Of a stretch of 44,033 nucleotides of DNA, positions 32,833 through 39,942 are shown piece by piece. The translations under genes were made by a program, and so were the position numbers. Every line of letters starts with the position of its first letter. Position 1 is the first letter of the stretch. The notes below the pieces were generated by a model that made no database searches, had not been told where the DNA came from, and worked only from the letters and a program-made list of their open reading frames with translations. This stretch comes from RGIG1934 sp045122895. GTDB lineage: Bacteria; Bacillota; Clostridia; Lachnospirales; Lachnospiraceae. The stretch is from positions 1-44,033 of the forward strand of contig JBGVIE010000038.1 of the NCBI GenBank assembly GCA_045122895.1, read 5' to 3'.

Positions 32833-33000
32833 GATATATCACATCACAATTGATGTTATATATACATATAAGGACTCTGAATCAATTCGCGAAAACCTTC
32901 AGAGTCCTAAGAACAAGCACTTATAAAAAAAGTACCTAGGATTAAGTATATCACTTTTTTTATTAGGTGTAAAGAACAATTAAGAAAAGGAGATATAAAA
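32833..33000 (+). other. Second part of the bacteriocin leader, rich in hairpins, no gene
   Basis: Of the 448 bases between 32553 and 33000, this stretch after the riboswitch terminator holds three more foldable units. One is an imperfect hairpin at about 32834-32860 (ATATCACATCA/TGATGTTATAT). The second is the perfect 11-bp stem AGGACTCTGAA/TTCAGAGTCCT (32871-32881 with 32898-32908). The third is the AT-only stem TAAAAAAAGT/ACTTTTTTTA (32924-32933 with 32953-32962). The strong AAGGAG site before 33001 lies outside them. They may stabilise the message or set translation. Confidence 0.5.
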
Positions 33001-33228
33001 ATGGCTAAAATTAAGGCTTTATTAAAGCTTGTTAAAATTGCAGCAAAATATGGTTCAAAAGTAGTTAGGTATTTAAAGGCAGCTTTTAGTACTATATGGA
33101 AGTATGGTAACAAGGCAGTACAATGGATTGCTGATAACATTGGAAAAGTGGTAGCTGCTATAATGGCTGCAGGGGATGTCGCAGAATTTATAGAATGGTT
33201 AATTGACATCTTTGAAAAGGTTCTTTAG
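33001..33228 (+). CDS. Leaderless aureocin A53/lacticin Q-like bacteriocin
   Basis: The 75-residue peptide is cationic (eleven Lys and one Arg against six acidic residues) and helical. It has no cysteine and carries three Trp (33, 42, 66). It has neither a signal peptide nor a double-glycine leader, as expected for leaderless class II bacteriocins. Two copies of a KYGxK motif (16-20 and 34-38) are visible, and KYGNKAVQW closely resembles KYGSKAVQW of lacticin Q; the later EWLIDIFEKVL fits the C-terminal helix. It is longer than the known 51-53-residue members by about 20 residues. AAGGAG lies eight bases before ATG. It sits behind a c-di-GMP-I riboswitch and in front of a small membrane protein and two ABC transporters, which fit export and self-protection. 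Activity is inferred. Confidence 0.8.
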   Translation: MAKIKALLKLVKIAAKYGSKVVRYLKAAFSTIWKYGNKAVQWIADNIGKVVAAIMAAGDVAEFIEWLIDIFEKVL

Positions 33229-33240
33229 TATTAATGGTTG

Positions 33241-33279
33241 TATCAGTATCGGTTGATTTACCGATACTGATATGTTTTT
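33241..33279 (+). terminator. Terminator between the bacteriocin gene and the protection genes
   Basis: TATCAGTATCGG (33241-33252) pairs perfectly with CCGATACTGATA (33261-33272), followed by TGTTTTT. It should end most transcripts after the peptide gene, letting a fraction read through, which gives more peptide than transporter message. Confidence 0.8.
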
Positions 33280-33288
33280 GGAGGAAAA

Positions 33289-33462
33289 ATGAAATTTATA
33301 TGTATGATTGCAAAGATTTTGTTAGTATTAACGTGTATATGTTATTTTAAAGGTATAATAAATTATGAGCTACTTCTTGTTTTAGTTATTGTTAATTGTG
33401 TTTTAGAAACGAAATTTAATATAAAAAGAAAGGTGACTAACAGTGATTTCAAACAGAAATAG
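33289..33462 (+). CDS. Small membrane protein (57 aa), candidate bacteriocin immunity factor
   Basis: The short frame starts at ATG 33289 behind GGAGGAAAA and ends at TAG 33462. The product begins MKFICMIAKILLVLTCICYF, has a second hydrophobic segment (YELLLVLVIVNCVLE) and a basic tail (NIKRKVTNSDFKQK). It therefore forms a two-helix membrane hairpin with the charged end probably in the cytoplasm. Family unknown to me. Small membrane proteins next to leaderless bacteriocin genes commonly give self-protection or assist export, which is my inference here. The ABC ATPase starts 14 bases later. Confidence 0.7.
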   Translation: MKFICMIAKILLVLTCICYFKGIINYELLLVLVIVNCVLETKFNIKRKVTNSDFKQK

Positions 33463-33476
33463 GAGTGTGACAAAAT

Positions 33477-34190
33477 ATGTTGCAAATAAATAATTTTGTA
33501 AAAAAGTATGATTCTTATGAGGCGGTATGCATAGAAAGGTTGCATGTTCCTAAGCATAGTATATTTGCCTTTATTGGGAAAAATGGTGCTGGGAAAACAA
33601 CTACAATTAAGTCGATAGTTGGTTTGTTAAATGTTGATAACGGATATATTAAAGTTAATGGAAAAAATATAAAAACAAATAAGAAAGATGTGAAAAAAAA
33701 CATTGGATATATTGCAGATACCCCTATGGTATATGATTATTTGACTGGATATGAATTTGTGAAGTTCATGGCAAATATTTATGGTATTGAAGATGGCGAA
33801 GAGTTGGAAGAATTAATTAAATATTATATTAATAAATTTGAAATAGATGATAAGGTGAATGAGTTTATTAATACATATTCACATGGGACAAAGCAGAAAA
33901 TAGCTATTATAGCCACACTTATTCACAAACCTAACTTGCTCATTTTGGATGAGCCTACAGTCGGATTGGATCCTCAAACAACAAAAATTTTAAAAGATGT
34001 GTTAGTAGAGGAAAGGGAAAAAGGAACCACTATATTCATTTCAACACATATATTATCAGTTGCAGAGGAAATATGTGACAGATTAGCAATTATTGATAAA
34101 GGAATTATTAAGTATCAAGGGACAATGGAAGATATTAACAAGCACTATAATAGTTTAGAAGAAGCTTTTTTGGATTTGATTGGCAAGTAG
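33477..34190 (+). CDS. ABC transporter ATPase (bacteriocin export/protection, first system)
   Basis: The 237-residue ATPase has Walker A GKNGAGKTT, signature SHGTKQK in place of LSGGQ, Walker B LLILDEPTVGLDP and the H-loop STH. The SHGTKQ form is common in small-peptide and bacteriocin exporters of Firmicutes. It is paired with the 522-residue membrane protein downstream, seven bases away. AGGAG at 33461 is the nearest ribosome site, a little far (11 bases) from ATG 33477. The gene is AT-rich, with many ATA and ATT codons, compared with the carB or galE regions, in keeping with an acquired cluster. Confidence 0.92.
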   Translation: MLQINNFVKKYDSYEAVCIERLHVPKHSIFAFIGKNGAGKTTTIKSIVGLLNVDNGYIKVNGKNIKTNKKDVKKNIGYIADTPMVYDYLTGYEFVKFMANIYGIEDGEELEELIKYYINKFEIDDKVNEFINTYSHGTKQKIAIIATLIHKPNLLILDEPTVGLDPQTTKILKDVLVEEREKGTTIFISTHILSVAEEICDRLAIIDKGIIKYQGTMEDINKHYNSLEEAFLDLIGK

Positions 34191-34197
34191 GTTATAT

Positions 34198-35748
34198 ATG
34201 TTAAAGTTATATTATAAATTAAAATTAAAAATATGTTTAAATAGATTGAAATATGAATCATCAGAAGAAAAGTATGGAAGAATTACAGGTTATGTTTTGT
34301 TATGGCTTTTTATAGCGTTTATCGGATACGTAATTTTAAATGTTTTATTTTCAAAAAATTATAAATCAATAAGTTCGGGGTTAATGTTATATTTTGTGTT
34401 CGTAACTATAGTAAATATAGGGGACAATTTTAATAAAATATATGAAAGCTTGTTCGAAAGAGCGGACAAGCATATTTTGTATATGTTTCCAATGTGTGAA
34501 TGGCAAATTATATGCATAAATATGTTAGATAGTACTTGGGAGTTTTTAAAAACATATATTTTATTGGTATTTCCAGTGTGCTTTTCACTATTATTTTTTG
34601 ATATACATAATATTGCAATAGTTGTTGCCTTAGTAGTGGGCTGTTTGTGTATATCGATTGTTATAGTTGGTGTGCTAACTATAGTACTTTTGGAAACAAT
34701 TCGGATAACAAAAGGAAGAAATATAAAAATAGTATCAGTGGCATTAACAGTTTTATTTTCGACGGCTGCAACATTATTGGTATATAGTAATCAGTATTTA
34801 AAAATAATTGAGAATAAACTGCTTGTTAATATTCTATTGATGCCGATTGGGTATATCGCTAGAACGTTAAGATGGTTATATATGGGGGATAATAACCTGA
34901 TGTTAGATATGTTGTGTATGTTAGTATACATTGTTGTAATTATGGGAGCATATTTTACGGTGTTTCGCGGAGCGATAAACAACGGTGTATTACTTATTGA
35001 TGCGGACTATATTACTAATGTTCCGGTGTTGCGAATATTTAATTTGAAAATCTTAAAAAGGGTACGAAATAAAAAAGAGTATTTGAGTGATAAAGATATA
35101 AAAGGAGTATTTTCCAGTTATGAATTAGTTAAGAATATTATAACATCAGGGGTTATGTGTATTCTGGTATATAAATATCTGATTGTAGATATGGATATAA
35201 TATATATAGGCTTATTCTTTTTGACAAAAAGCTTAGTTATGGTAATAAAGATAATTCATTATTTATACCAATACGAGTCAAGAAATTTGGCATTGATATT
35301 TTCGATAATGGAAAATAAAGAAATAATGGAATCGAAAAGTAATACTTGTTTAAAACTGTTACTTCCTTTTTGTGTAATATTTGATTTAGCTATTTTGATG
35401 TTTGAAAGTGCAGATATTTGTGAAATAATAATTTGTTTGATATTTGATATACTTTTTTTGGTTATCTTGGCAAAGAATTGTTCGTATAATATAATAAAAT
35501 ACGCACAGGTAAAAGAATATACAATACGATTCTCTGTTGAGGGATTATTATCTTATATTGAGAATGTTATTGTGATTCAAACTCCTTTGGGTTTGGGATA
35601 TGGAATATTAATATATATTATTAAGAGTAACTCAGCTGGTATGCTTGTTTTAGGAAGCATTTTTGCAGTTTTATTAGTATTGGTGAGTGTATGTGTTAGC
35701 AGAAAAAAAACAAAATACATATATAGAGATACTTTGGAGTTTTTGTAG
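34198..35748 (+). CDS. Large ABC permease partner of the first system
   Basis: This 516-residue integral membrane protein has about ten or more hydrophobic segments spread over its length. Examples are VLLWLFIAFIGYVILNVLF, the pair near IVVALVVGCLCISIVIVGV, and the C-terminal GMLVLGSIFAVLLVLVSVC. It lacks a nucleotide-binding domain and follows the ATPase directly, so it is the permease of that transporter. The layout resembles two-gene exporters found with class II bacteriocins and ABC-2-like lineages, but I cannot assign a named family. ATG 34198 was preferred over the in-frame TTG at 34180, which overlaps the ATPase. Confidence 0.8.
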   Translation: MLKLYYKLKLKICLNRLKYESSEEKYGRITGYVLLWLFIAFIGYVILNVLFSKNYKSISSGLMLYFVFVTIVNIGDNFNKIYESLFERADKHILYMFPMCEWQIICINMLDSTWEFLKTYILLVFPVCFSLLFFDIHNIAIVVALVVGCLCISIVIVGVLTIVLLETIRITKGRNIKIVSVALTVLFSTAATLLVYSNQYLKIIENKLLVNILLMPIGYIARTLRWLYMGDNNLMLDMLCMLVYIVVIMGAYFTVFRGAINNGVLLIDADYITNVPVLRIFNLKILKRVRNKKEYLSDKDIKGVFSSYELVKNIITSGVMCILVYKYLIVDMDIIYIGLFFLTKSLVMVIKIIHYLYQYESRNLALIFSIMENKEIMESKSNTCLKLLLPFCVIFDLAILMFESADICEIIICLIFDILFLVILAKNCSYNIIKYAQVKEYTIRFSVEGLLSYIENVIVIQTPLGLGYGILIYIIKSNSAGMLVLGSIFAVLLVLVSVCVSRKKTKYIYRDTLEFL

Positions 35749-35758
35749 GAGATTAAAT

Positions 35759-36664
35759 ATGGTAAAAGTAGAAATACAGAATGTATCTAAGAGAATAAAA
35801 AGGAAACAAATAGTAAAAAATGTGACCGAAAAAATATACTCGGGAGAAGTTTTTGGTATATTGGGGCCAAATGGAGCAGGAAAAACAACATTAATTAAAA
35901 TGATTATGGGTCTTATGAAACCAACAGAAGGGAAGATATTAATAGAAGGAAAGGATATTACAGAGGACTTTGGTGAAAGTATAAAAAATGTGAGAGCATT
36001 GATTGAGCAACCAGCGTTATATCAGCATTTGAGTGGATATGACAATTTAAGAATTTTTGCCAATATGGATTGTGTAAGTCGAGAGCGAATTGAAGAAGTA
36101 ATTGGTTTGGTAGGGCTTGAAGAAGATATACATAGATTGACTGTACAGTATTCGTTGGGGATGCGTCAGAGGTTAGGAATTGCGATTGCTCTGTTGAGTA
36201 AACCTAATATTATTATTCTGGATGAACCTGCTAATGGGCTGGATCCGGAAGGAATTATGGAACTAAGAGAATACCTACAAAAAATTGCAAAAGAAGATGA
36301 TGTAGCAGTGATTGTATCGAGTCATATATTAGCAGAAATGAATCAATTGTGTGAACGTTTTGCTATAATGAAAAAAGGAAGTTTGCTTAAAGTTATCTCT
36401 AAAAAGGATTTTCAGTATGGCAAAGATGAGTGGGATTATAGAGTTGAGTTGGACAATAATTTGGAGGCAATACAATTGCTGAAAACAGAATATAATGTTG
36501 AGATAATAGATAATGGCATAATGGTGAAAGCGAAGAGAGAGGATATACCTATTATTATAAAAAAGATAATTAATGCTAACATTAATATTTATGGTGTTGA
36601 TACTACAGTAAATCCTCTTGAAAAACTGTATTTCGAAATTATAAACAAAAAGGAACAGGTGTGA
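35759..36664 (+). CDS. BcrA-type ABC ATPase (bacitracin/lantibiotic protection family)
   Basis: This 302-residue ATPase has Walker A GPNGAGKTT and the signature YSLGMRQRLGIAIALL. Walker B is IIILDEPANGLDPEGI, and VSSHILAEM forms the H-loop. SLGMRQRLGIA with DEPANGLDPEGI is the hallmark of the BcrA/LanF group, which expels peptide antibiotics from the membrane of the producer. TAGGAG is seven bases before ATG 35759; an upstream in-frame start at 35687 lies inside the permease gene. It pairs with the ABC-2 membrane protein that follows. A role in immunity to the peptide at 33001 is inferred from position. Confidence 0.9.
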   Translation: MVKVEIQNVSKRIKRKQIVKNVTEKIYSGEVFGILGPNGAGKTTLIKMIMGLMKPTEGKILIEGKDITEDFGESIKNVRALIEQPALYQHLSGYDNLRIFANMDCVSRERIEEVIGLVGLEEDIHRLTVQYSLGMRQRLGIAIALLSKPNIIILDEPANGLDPEGIMELREYLQKIAKEDDVAVIVSSHILAEMNQLCERFAIMKKGSLLKVISKKDFQYGKDEWDYRVELDNNLEAIQLLKTEYNVEIIDNGIMVKAKREDIPIIIKKIINANINIYGVDTTVNPLEKLYFEIINKKEQV

Positions 36665-36667
36665 TGA

Positions 36668-37606
36668 ATGATAAATTTAGTCAAAGCAGAGATAATAAAA
36701 ATAATTGGTAAAAAGAGTATTAAGGTTTCGATAATAATAGTTTTTATTTTTATGGCATTAAGCTGTGTAATACAGGCAACATCAGAAGTAAATGATAAAA
36801 ACTGGAGAGAAGAAGTGCAGTCAGAAGTGGACTTTGCTAAGAGTGAAATCAATGAGAAAAAAGGCACTGATATGGAAGAGTTTTATGAGGAAATATATAG
36901 GGAAGACATTGTTGTTGGTGAATATTGTTTGAAAAACAATATTGCAAACAATGTAGTTACTCCTCTAAAATTCACGTATAATAATACATTTTGTATGACT
37001 GTATGTGTGATTTTGCTGTTGATTTTGGCTGCGATAAACTTCTCTGACGAATATCAATACGGAACAATAAAACAAATATTGACCAGACCATATAAGAGAA
37101 GCCGAATTCTATGTATTAAGCAAATGGTGTTTTCTGTAGCGTCAGTAGTTGTTTTGTTTGTGCAGATGTTAATATCATATTTTGTAGGGTGTGTATTTTT
37201 TGGAAAGAACAAGGCATCTTACATAGCTATTGAATACATTGAAGGTAAAATTGTTGAAGTTGATATGAGATCATCAATTATACAAACATTTTTGGCATAT
37301 GTTGTTATTACGGTGTTTCTTATCGCTATGGTATATTTGCTAATAACAATTTTCCATACATTATTACTTCCGGTAATGATAACAGTAATTGTTTGGATGA
37401 GTTCAAATATTGTGTCAGATTTCTTGTCAAAGTATGAAATAGTGAAATATACATTTTTACCACATTTAGATTTAAAACAATACATTGCGGGAAATGAGCT
37501 TGTAAGAAATGATAATAATATTGTTTTGTCTTTGGTTGTATTAACAATTACATATTGTTGTATTCAAGTTTTAACATTTACAATATTCAATAAAAGAGAT
37601 ATTTAA
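36668..37606 (+). CDS. ABC-2-type permease, BcrB/LanE-like
   Basis: The 312-residue membrane protein has a first helix at about 18-38 and an extracytoplasmic stretch of about 80 residues rich in acidic residues. At least five further helices follow (FCMTVCVILLLILAAINF and later). DEYQYGTIKQILTRPYKRSRI is the cytoplasmic coupling segment typical of ABC-2 permeases that act on lantibiotics. It follows the BcrA-like ATPase by three bases and closes the cluster before a strong terminator. Taken together with its ATPase it is the likely self-protection pump. Confidence 0.88.
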   Translation: MINLVKAEIIKIIGKKSIKVSIIIVFIFMALSCVIQATSEVNDKNWREEVQSEVDFAKSEINEKKGTDMEEFYEEIYREDIVVGEYCLKNNIANNVVTPLKFTYNNTFCMTVCVILLLILAAINFSDEYQYGTIKQILTRPYKRSRILCIKQMVFSVASVVVLFVQMLISYFVGCVFFGKNKASYIAIEYIEGKIVEVDMRSSIIQTFLAYVVITVFLIAMVYLLITIFHTLLLPVMITVIVWMSSNIVSDFLSKYEIVKYTFLPHLDLKQYIAGNELVRNDNNIVLSLVVLTITYCCIQVLTFTIFNKRDI

Positions 37607-37612
37607 AATATT

Positions 37613-37649
37613 AAAAAATGACGCTTTAGATACTAAAAGCGTCATTTTT
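37613..37649. terminator. Bidirectional terminator between the bacteriocin cluster and nadA
   Basis: AAAAAATGACGCTTTA (37613-37628) pairs with TAAAAGCGTCATTTTT (37634-37649), about 15 pairs, around GATAC. A on one side and T on the other let it stop both convergent units. Confidence 0.85.
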
Positions 37650-37670
37650 ACTATATGAGAGTGTTGATTA

Positions 37671-38591
37671 TCAGCCTCCGAGCTTTAACATATTGTTAAT
37701 TGAATTGAGGGCTTTGACTCTTACTTCTTCGTCGAGAGTAATCTCTTCTCCTGCAATTCCCTTAACACACTGATATACATCGTTGAGTGTAGTAAGTTTC
37801 ATGTTGTGGCACACACAGTCTTTTGATAATGGGTAGAATTTTTTATCAGGACACTCATATTGAAGATGTTCAACAATACTGTTCTCTGTTCCGATGATAA
37901 ATTCATCACAGTCACTGTTTTTTGCATATGCCATAATACCTGTTGTACTTCCGGCATAGTCTGCCAGCTGTGTGACGGCAGGAAGACATTCGGGATGAAC
38001 TAATAGTCTGGCATTAGGATGGAGCTTTCTTGCTCTGTTAACATCATTAACGGTCATTCTAAGATGAGTAGGACATCCGCCATGAACGAAAGTGAAATCC
38101 TTTTCTGGAACCTGCTCCTTAACCCATGCACCAAGATTGCAGTCAGGTATAAATAAAATCTTGTCATTCTCTATATTCTTTACAATGGTAACTGCTGATG
38201 AAGATGTTACACATACATCACAAAGAGTCTTAAGTGCAGAAGTAGTATTTATGTATGCAACTACAGTGTGATCATTATGCTTCTCTTTTAGAGCTTTTAA
38301 TAATTCTACATCTATCTGCTCAGCCATCGGACAACCTGCATCTGAATTGCTGAGTATTACCTTCTTGTCAGGTGATAAAATCTTGACAGTTTCAGCCATA
38401 AATCTGACACCGCACATAAGGATAGTCTTCTGTGGTGCTTTCTTGGCCTGAACACTAAGTCCGTATGAATCACCTGTATAGTCAGCTACTTCTAATATTT
38501 CATGATTCTGATATGCATGAGCGAGAATACAGATATCATTTTCTTTCTTTAATCTGATAATCTCATCCTGCAATTCTCTCATAGACATCAT
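37671..38591 (-). CDS. nadA: Quinolinate synthase
   Basis: The 306-residue 4Fe-4S enzyme condenses iminoaspartate (from NadB) with dihydroxyacetone phosphate to give quinolinate for NAD synthesis. The three expected cluster cysteines are visible in family context: MCGVRFMAET (C60), VHGGCPTH (C173) and CVCHNMKL (C261). AHAYQNHEILEVADYTGDS is the conserved substrate-binding start. The length is that of the short bacterial type. GGAGG lies nine bases before ATG on the minus strand. It is transcribed away from nadB-nadC-niaR, with the regulatory region shared between them. Confidence 0.96.
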   Translation of the reverse strand: MMSMRELQDEIIRLKKENDICILAHAYQNHEILEVADYTGDSYGLSVQAKKAPQKTILMCGVRFMAETVKILSPDKKVILSNSDAGCPMAEQIDVELLKALKEKHNDHTVVAYINTTSALKTLCDVCVTSSSAVTIVKNIENDKILFIPDCNLGAWVKEQVPEKDFTFVHGGCPTHLRMTVNDVNRARKLHPNARLLVHPECLPAVTQLADYAGSTTGIMAYAKNSDCDEFIIGTENSIVEHLQYECPDKKFYPLSKDCVCHNMKLTTLNDVYQCVKGIAGEEITLDEEVRVKALNSINNMLKLGG

Positions 38592-38628
38592 AGATAATTA
38601 CCTCCAAAATATTTATCTTATTGATAGG

Positions 38629-38658
38629 ATTATAAGGGGTGTTTTTAGTATCTGTCAA
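38629..38658 (-). promoter_or_regulatory. Promoter of nadA
   Basis: On the minus strand a perfect TTGACA (plus 38653-38658), an 18-base spacer and a perfect TATAAT (plus 38629-38634) are present. A half-site resembling the NiaR box (GTTGACAGATAC) overlaps the -35. Confidence 0.8.
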
Positions 38659-38677
38659 CATAAAACTTTACAAATGT

Positions 38678-38703
38678 TTTACAAGTGTCTTGTCAGATGT
38701 AAA
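38678..38703. promoter_or_regulatory. Probable NiaR operator in the nadA-nadB divergent region
   Basis: The 26-base imperfect palindrome begins TTTACAAGTGTC and ends TCAGATGTAAA, with six perfect outer pairs and a TGTC...TGTCA core. Its core resembles the TGTCTTGACA-type NiaR box of Firmicutes. It overlaps the -35 of nadB and lies just upstream of the nadA promoter. The niaR gene is in the same locus, so nicotinate-dependent repression of both units is expected. Confidence 0.65.
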
Positions 38704-38718
38704 GTTATGTGTTATATT
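38690..38718 (+). promoter_or_regulatory. Promoter of nadB-nadC-niaR
   Basis: TTGTCA (38690-38695), a 17-base spacer and TATATT (38713-38718) predict a start near 38725. This rules out the in-frame GTG at 38709 as the start of nadB and leaves 38742 or 38754. Confidence 0.7.
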
Positions 38719-38753
38719 CTCTACTAACAAAAAACGAAAGGATGAGTAGAGCG

Positions 38754-39938
38754 TTGAATGCAGATATTTTAATAGCAGGTACAGGATGCTCTGGATTATA
38801 CAGTGCACTTAACTTCCCGCGTGACAAGAAAATAATTATGATTACAAAGTCAGATACTGTAAGTAATGACTCTTTTCTGGCGCAGGGCGGAATGTGTATG
38901 CTGAAGGAAGAAGCCGATTATGACAGCTATTTTGAAGATACAATGAAGGCAGGTCACTATGAGAATGACAAAAAGTCAGTCGAGATTATGATAAAGTCAT
39001 CGCCTGATGTAGTAGAAGATTTAGTATCATATGGTGTTGATTTTGCGAGAGATGAGAATGGTAAGCTTATATACACAAGAGAGGGCGGACATTCACAGAA
39101 CAGAATAGTATTTCACGAAGATGTGACAGGAAAAGAGATAACAAGCAAATTGCTTGAACAGGTGAAAAAGCTTTCTAATGTTACAATTATGGAATATACA
39201 ACACTTACAGATATAATAGTGGAAAATGGAGAGTGTACAGGTGGTATAGTAACACTTCATGACGGAACAGAAGACAGAATATATGCAGATTATACTATCC
39301 TTGCTACAGGAGGAATTGGCGGTCTGTATGAGAGATCAACTAATTATAAGCATCTTACAGGTGATGGTGTGGATATAGCAAGACGTCACGGCATAGAGCT
39401 TAAGAATATTGATTATGTTCAGATTCACCCCACAACTCTTTATACCAAGACACTGGAAGAGAGAAGTTTTTTGATATCTGAATCAGTGAGAGGTGAGGGT
39501 GCAAAACTGTATGACAAGAATATGAATAGGTTTGTCAATGAATTGCTTCCAAGAGATTTGCTTACTGCTGAGATTAAGAAGCAGATGAAAAAGGATGGAA
39601 CAGATTTTGTATGGGAAGATTTAAGAACTATTCCCAGAGATGAACTTATAAATCATTTCCCTAACATTGTATCCCACTGTAAGGAAGCAGGATATGATGT
39701 GTTCACAGAATGTATTCCGGTAGTTCCGGCACAGCATTATTTTATGGGTGGAATAAAAGTGAACTATGAGAGTAAGACTTCTATGGACAGACTTTATGCT
39801 GTGGGAGAGACAGCATGTAACGGTGTTCATGGTAAGAACAGACTTGCAAGTAACTCTCTGTTAGAGAGTCTGGTGTTTGCAAAAAGAGCAGTATCAGACA
39901 TAATAAAAGATAATTCAGAAAATAGAAAGGTTGGTTAA
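38754..39938 (+). CDS. nadB: L-aspartate oxidase
   Basis: This FAD enzyme oxidises L-aspartate to iminoaspartate, the first step toward quinolinate. NADILIAGTGCSGLYSALN is the FAD-binding Rossmann motif. SFLAQGGMC, GGHSQNRIVFHED and QIHPTTLY are present, as is PAQHYFMGGIKVNYESKTS. FAD contacts recur in YAVGETACNGVHGKNRLASNSLLE, as in NadB and fumarate reductase flavoproteins. At about 394 residues it is somewhat short of E. coli NadB (540) because it lacks the C-terminal helical domain, which is usual in clostridia. TTG 38754 is best spaced from AAAGGATG; ATG 38742 directly abuts that site. nadC follows after four bases. Confidence 0.94.
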   Translation: MNADILIAGTGCSGLYSALNFPRDKKIIMITKSDTVSNDSFLAQGGMCMLKEEADYDSYFEDTMKAGHYENDKKSVEIMIKSSPDVVEDLVSYGVDFARDENGKLIYTREGGHSQNRIVFHEDVTGKEITSKLLEQVKKLSNVTIMEYTTLTDIIVENGECTGGIVTLHDGTEDRIYADYTILATGGIGGLYERSTNYKHLTGDGVDIARRHGIELKNIDYVQIHPTTLYTKTLEERSFLISESVRGEGAKLYDKNMNRFVNELLPRDLLTAEIKKQMKKDGTDFVWEDLRTIPRDELINHFPNIVSHCKEAGYDVFTECIPVVPAQHYFMGGIKVNYESKTSMDRLYAVGETACNGVHGKNRLASNSLLESLVFAKRAVSDIIKDNSENRKVG

Positions 39939-39942
39939 TAAA

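Noticed and set aside
32853..32939. 28-codon frame between riboswitch and bacteriocin gene
   Set aside because: It has no ribosome site and lies across the perfect hairpin 32871-32908; unlikely to be translated.
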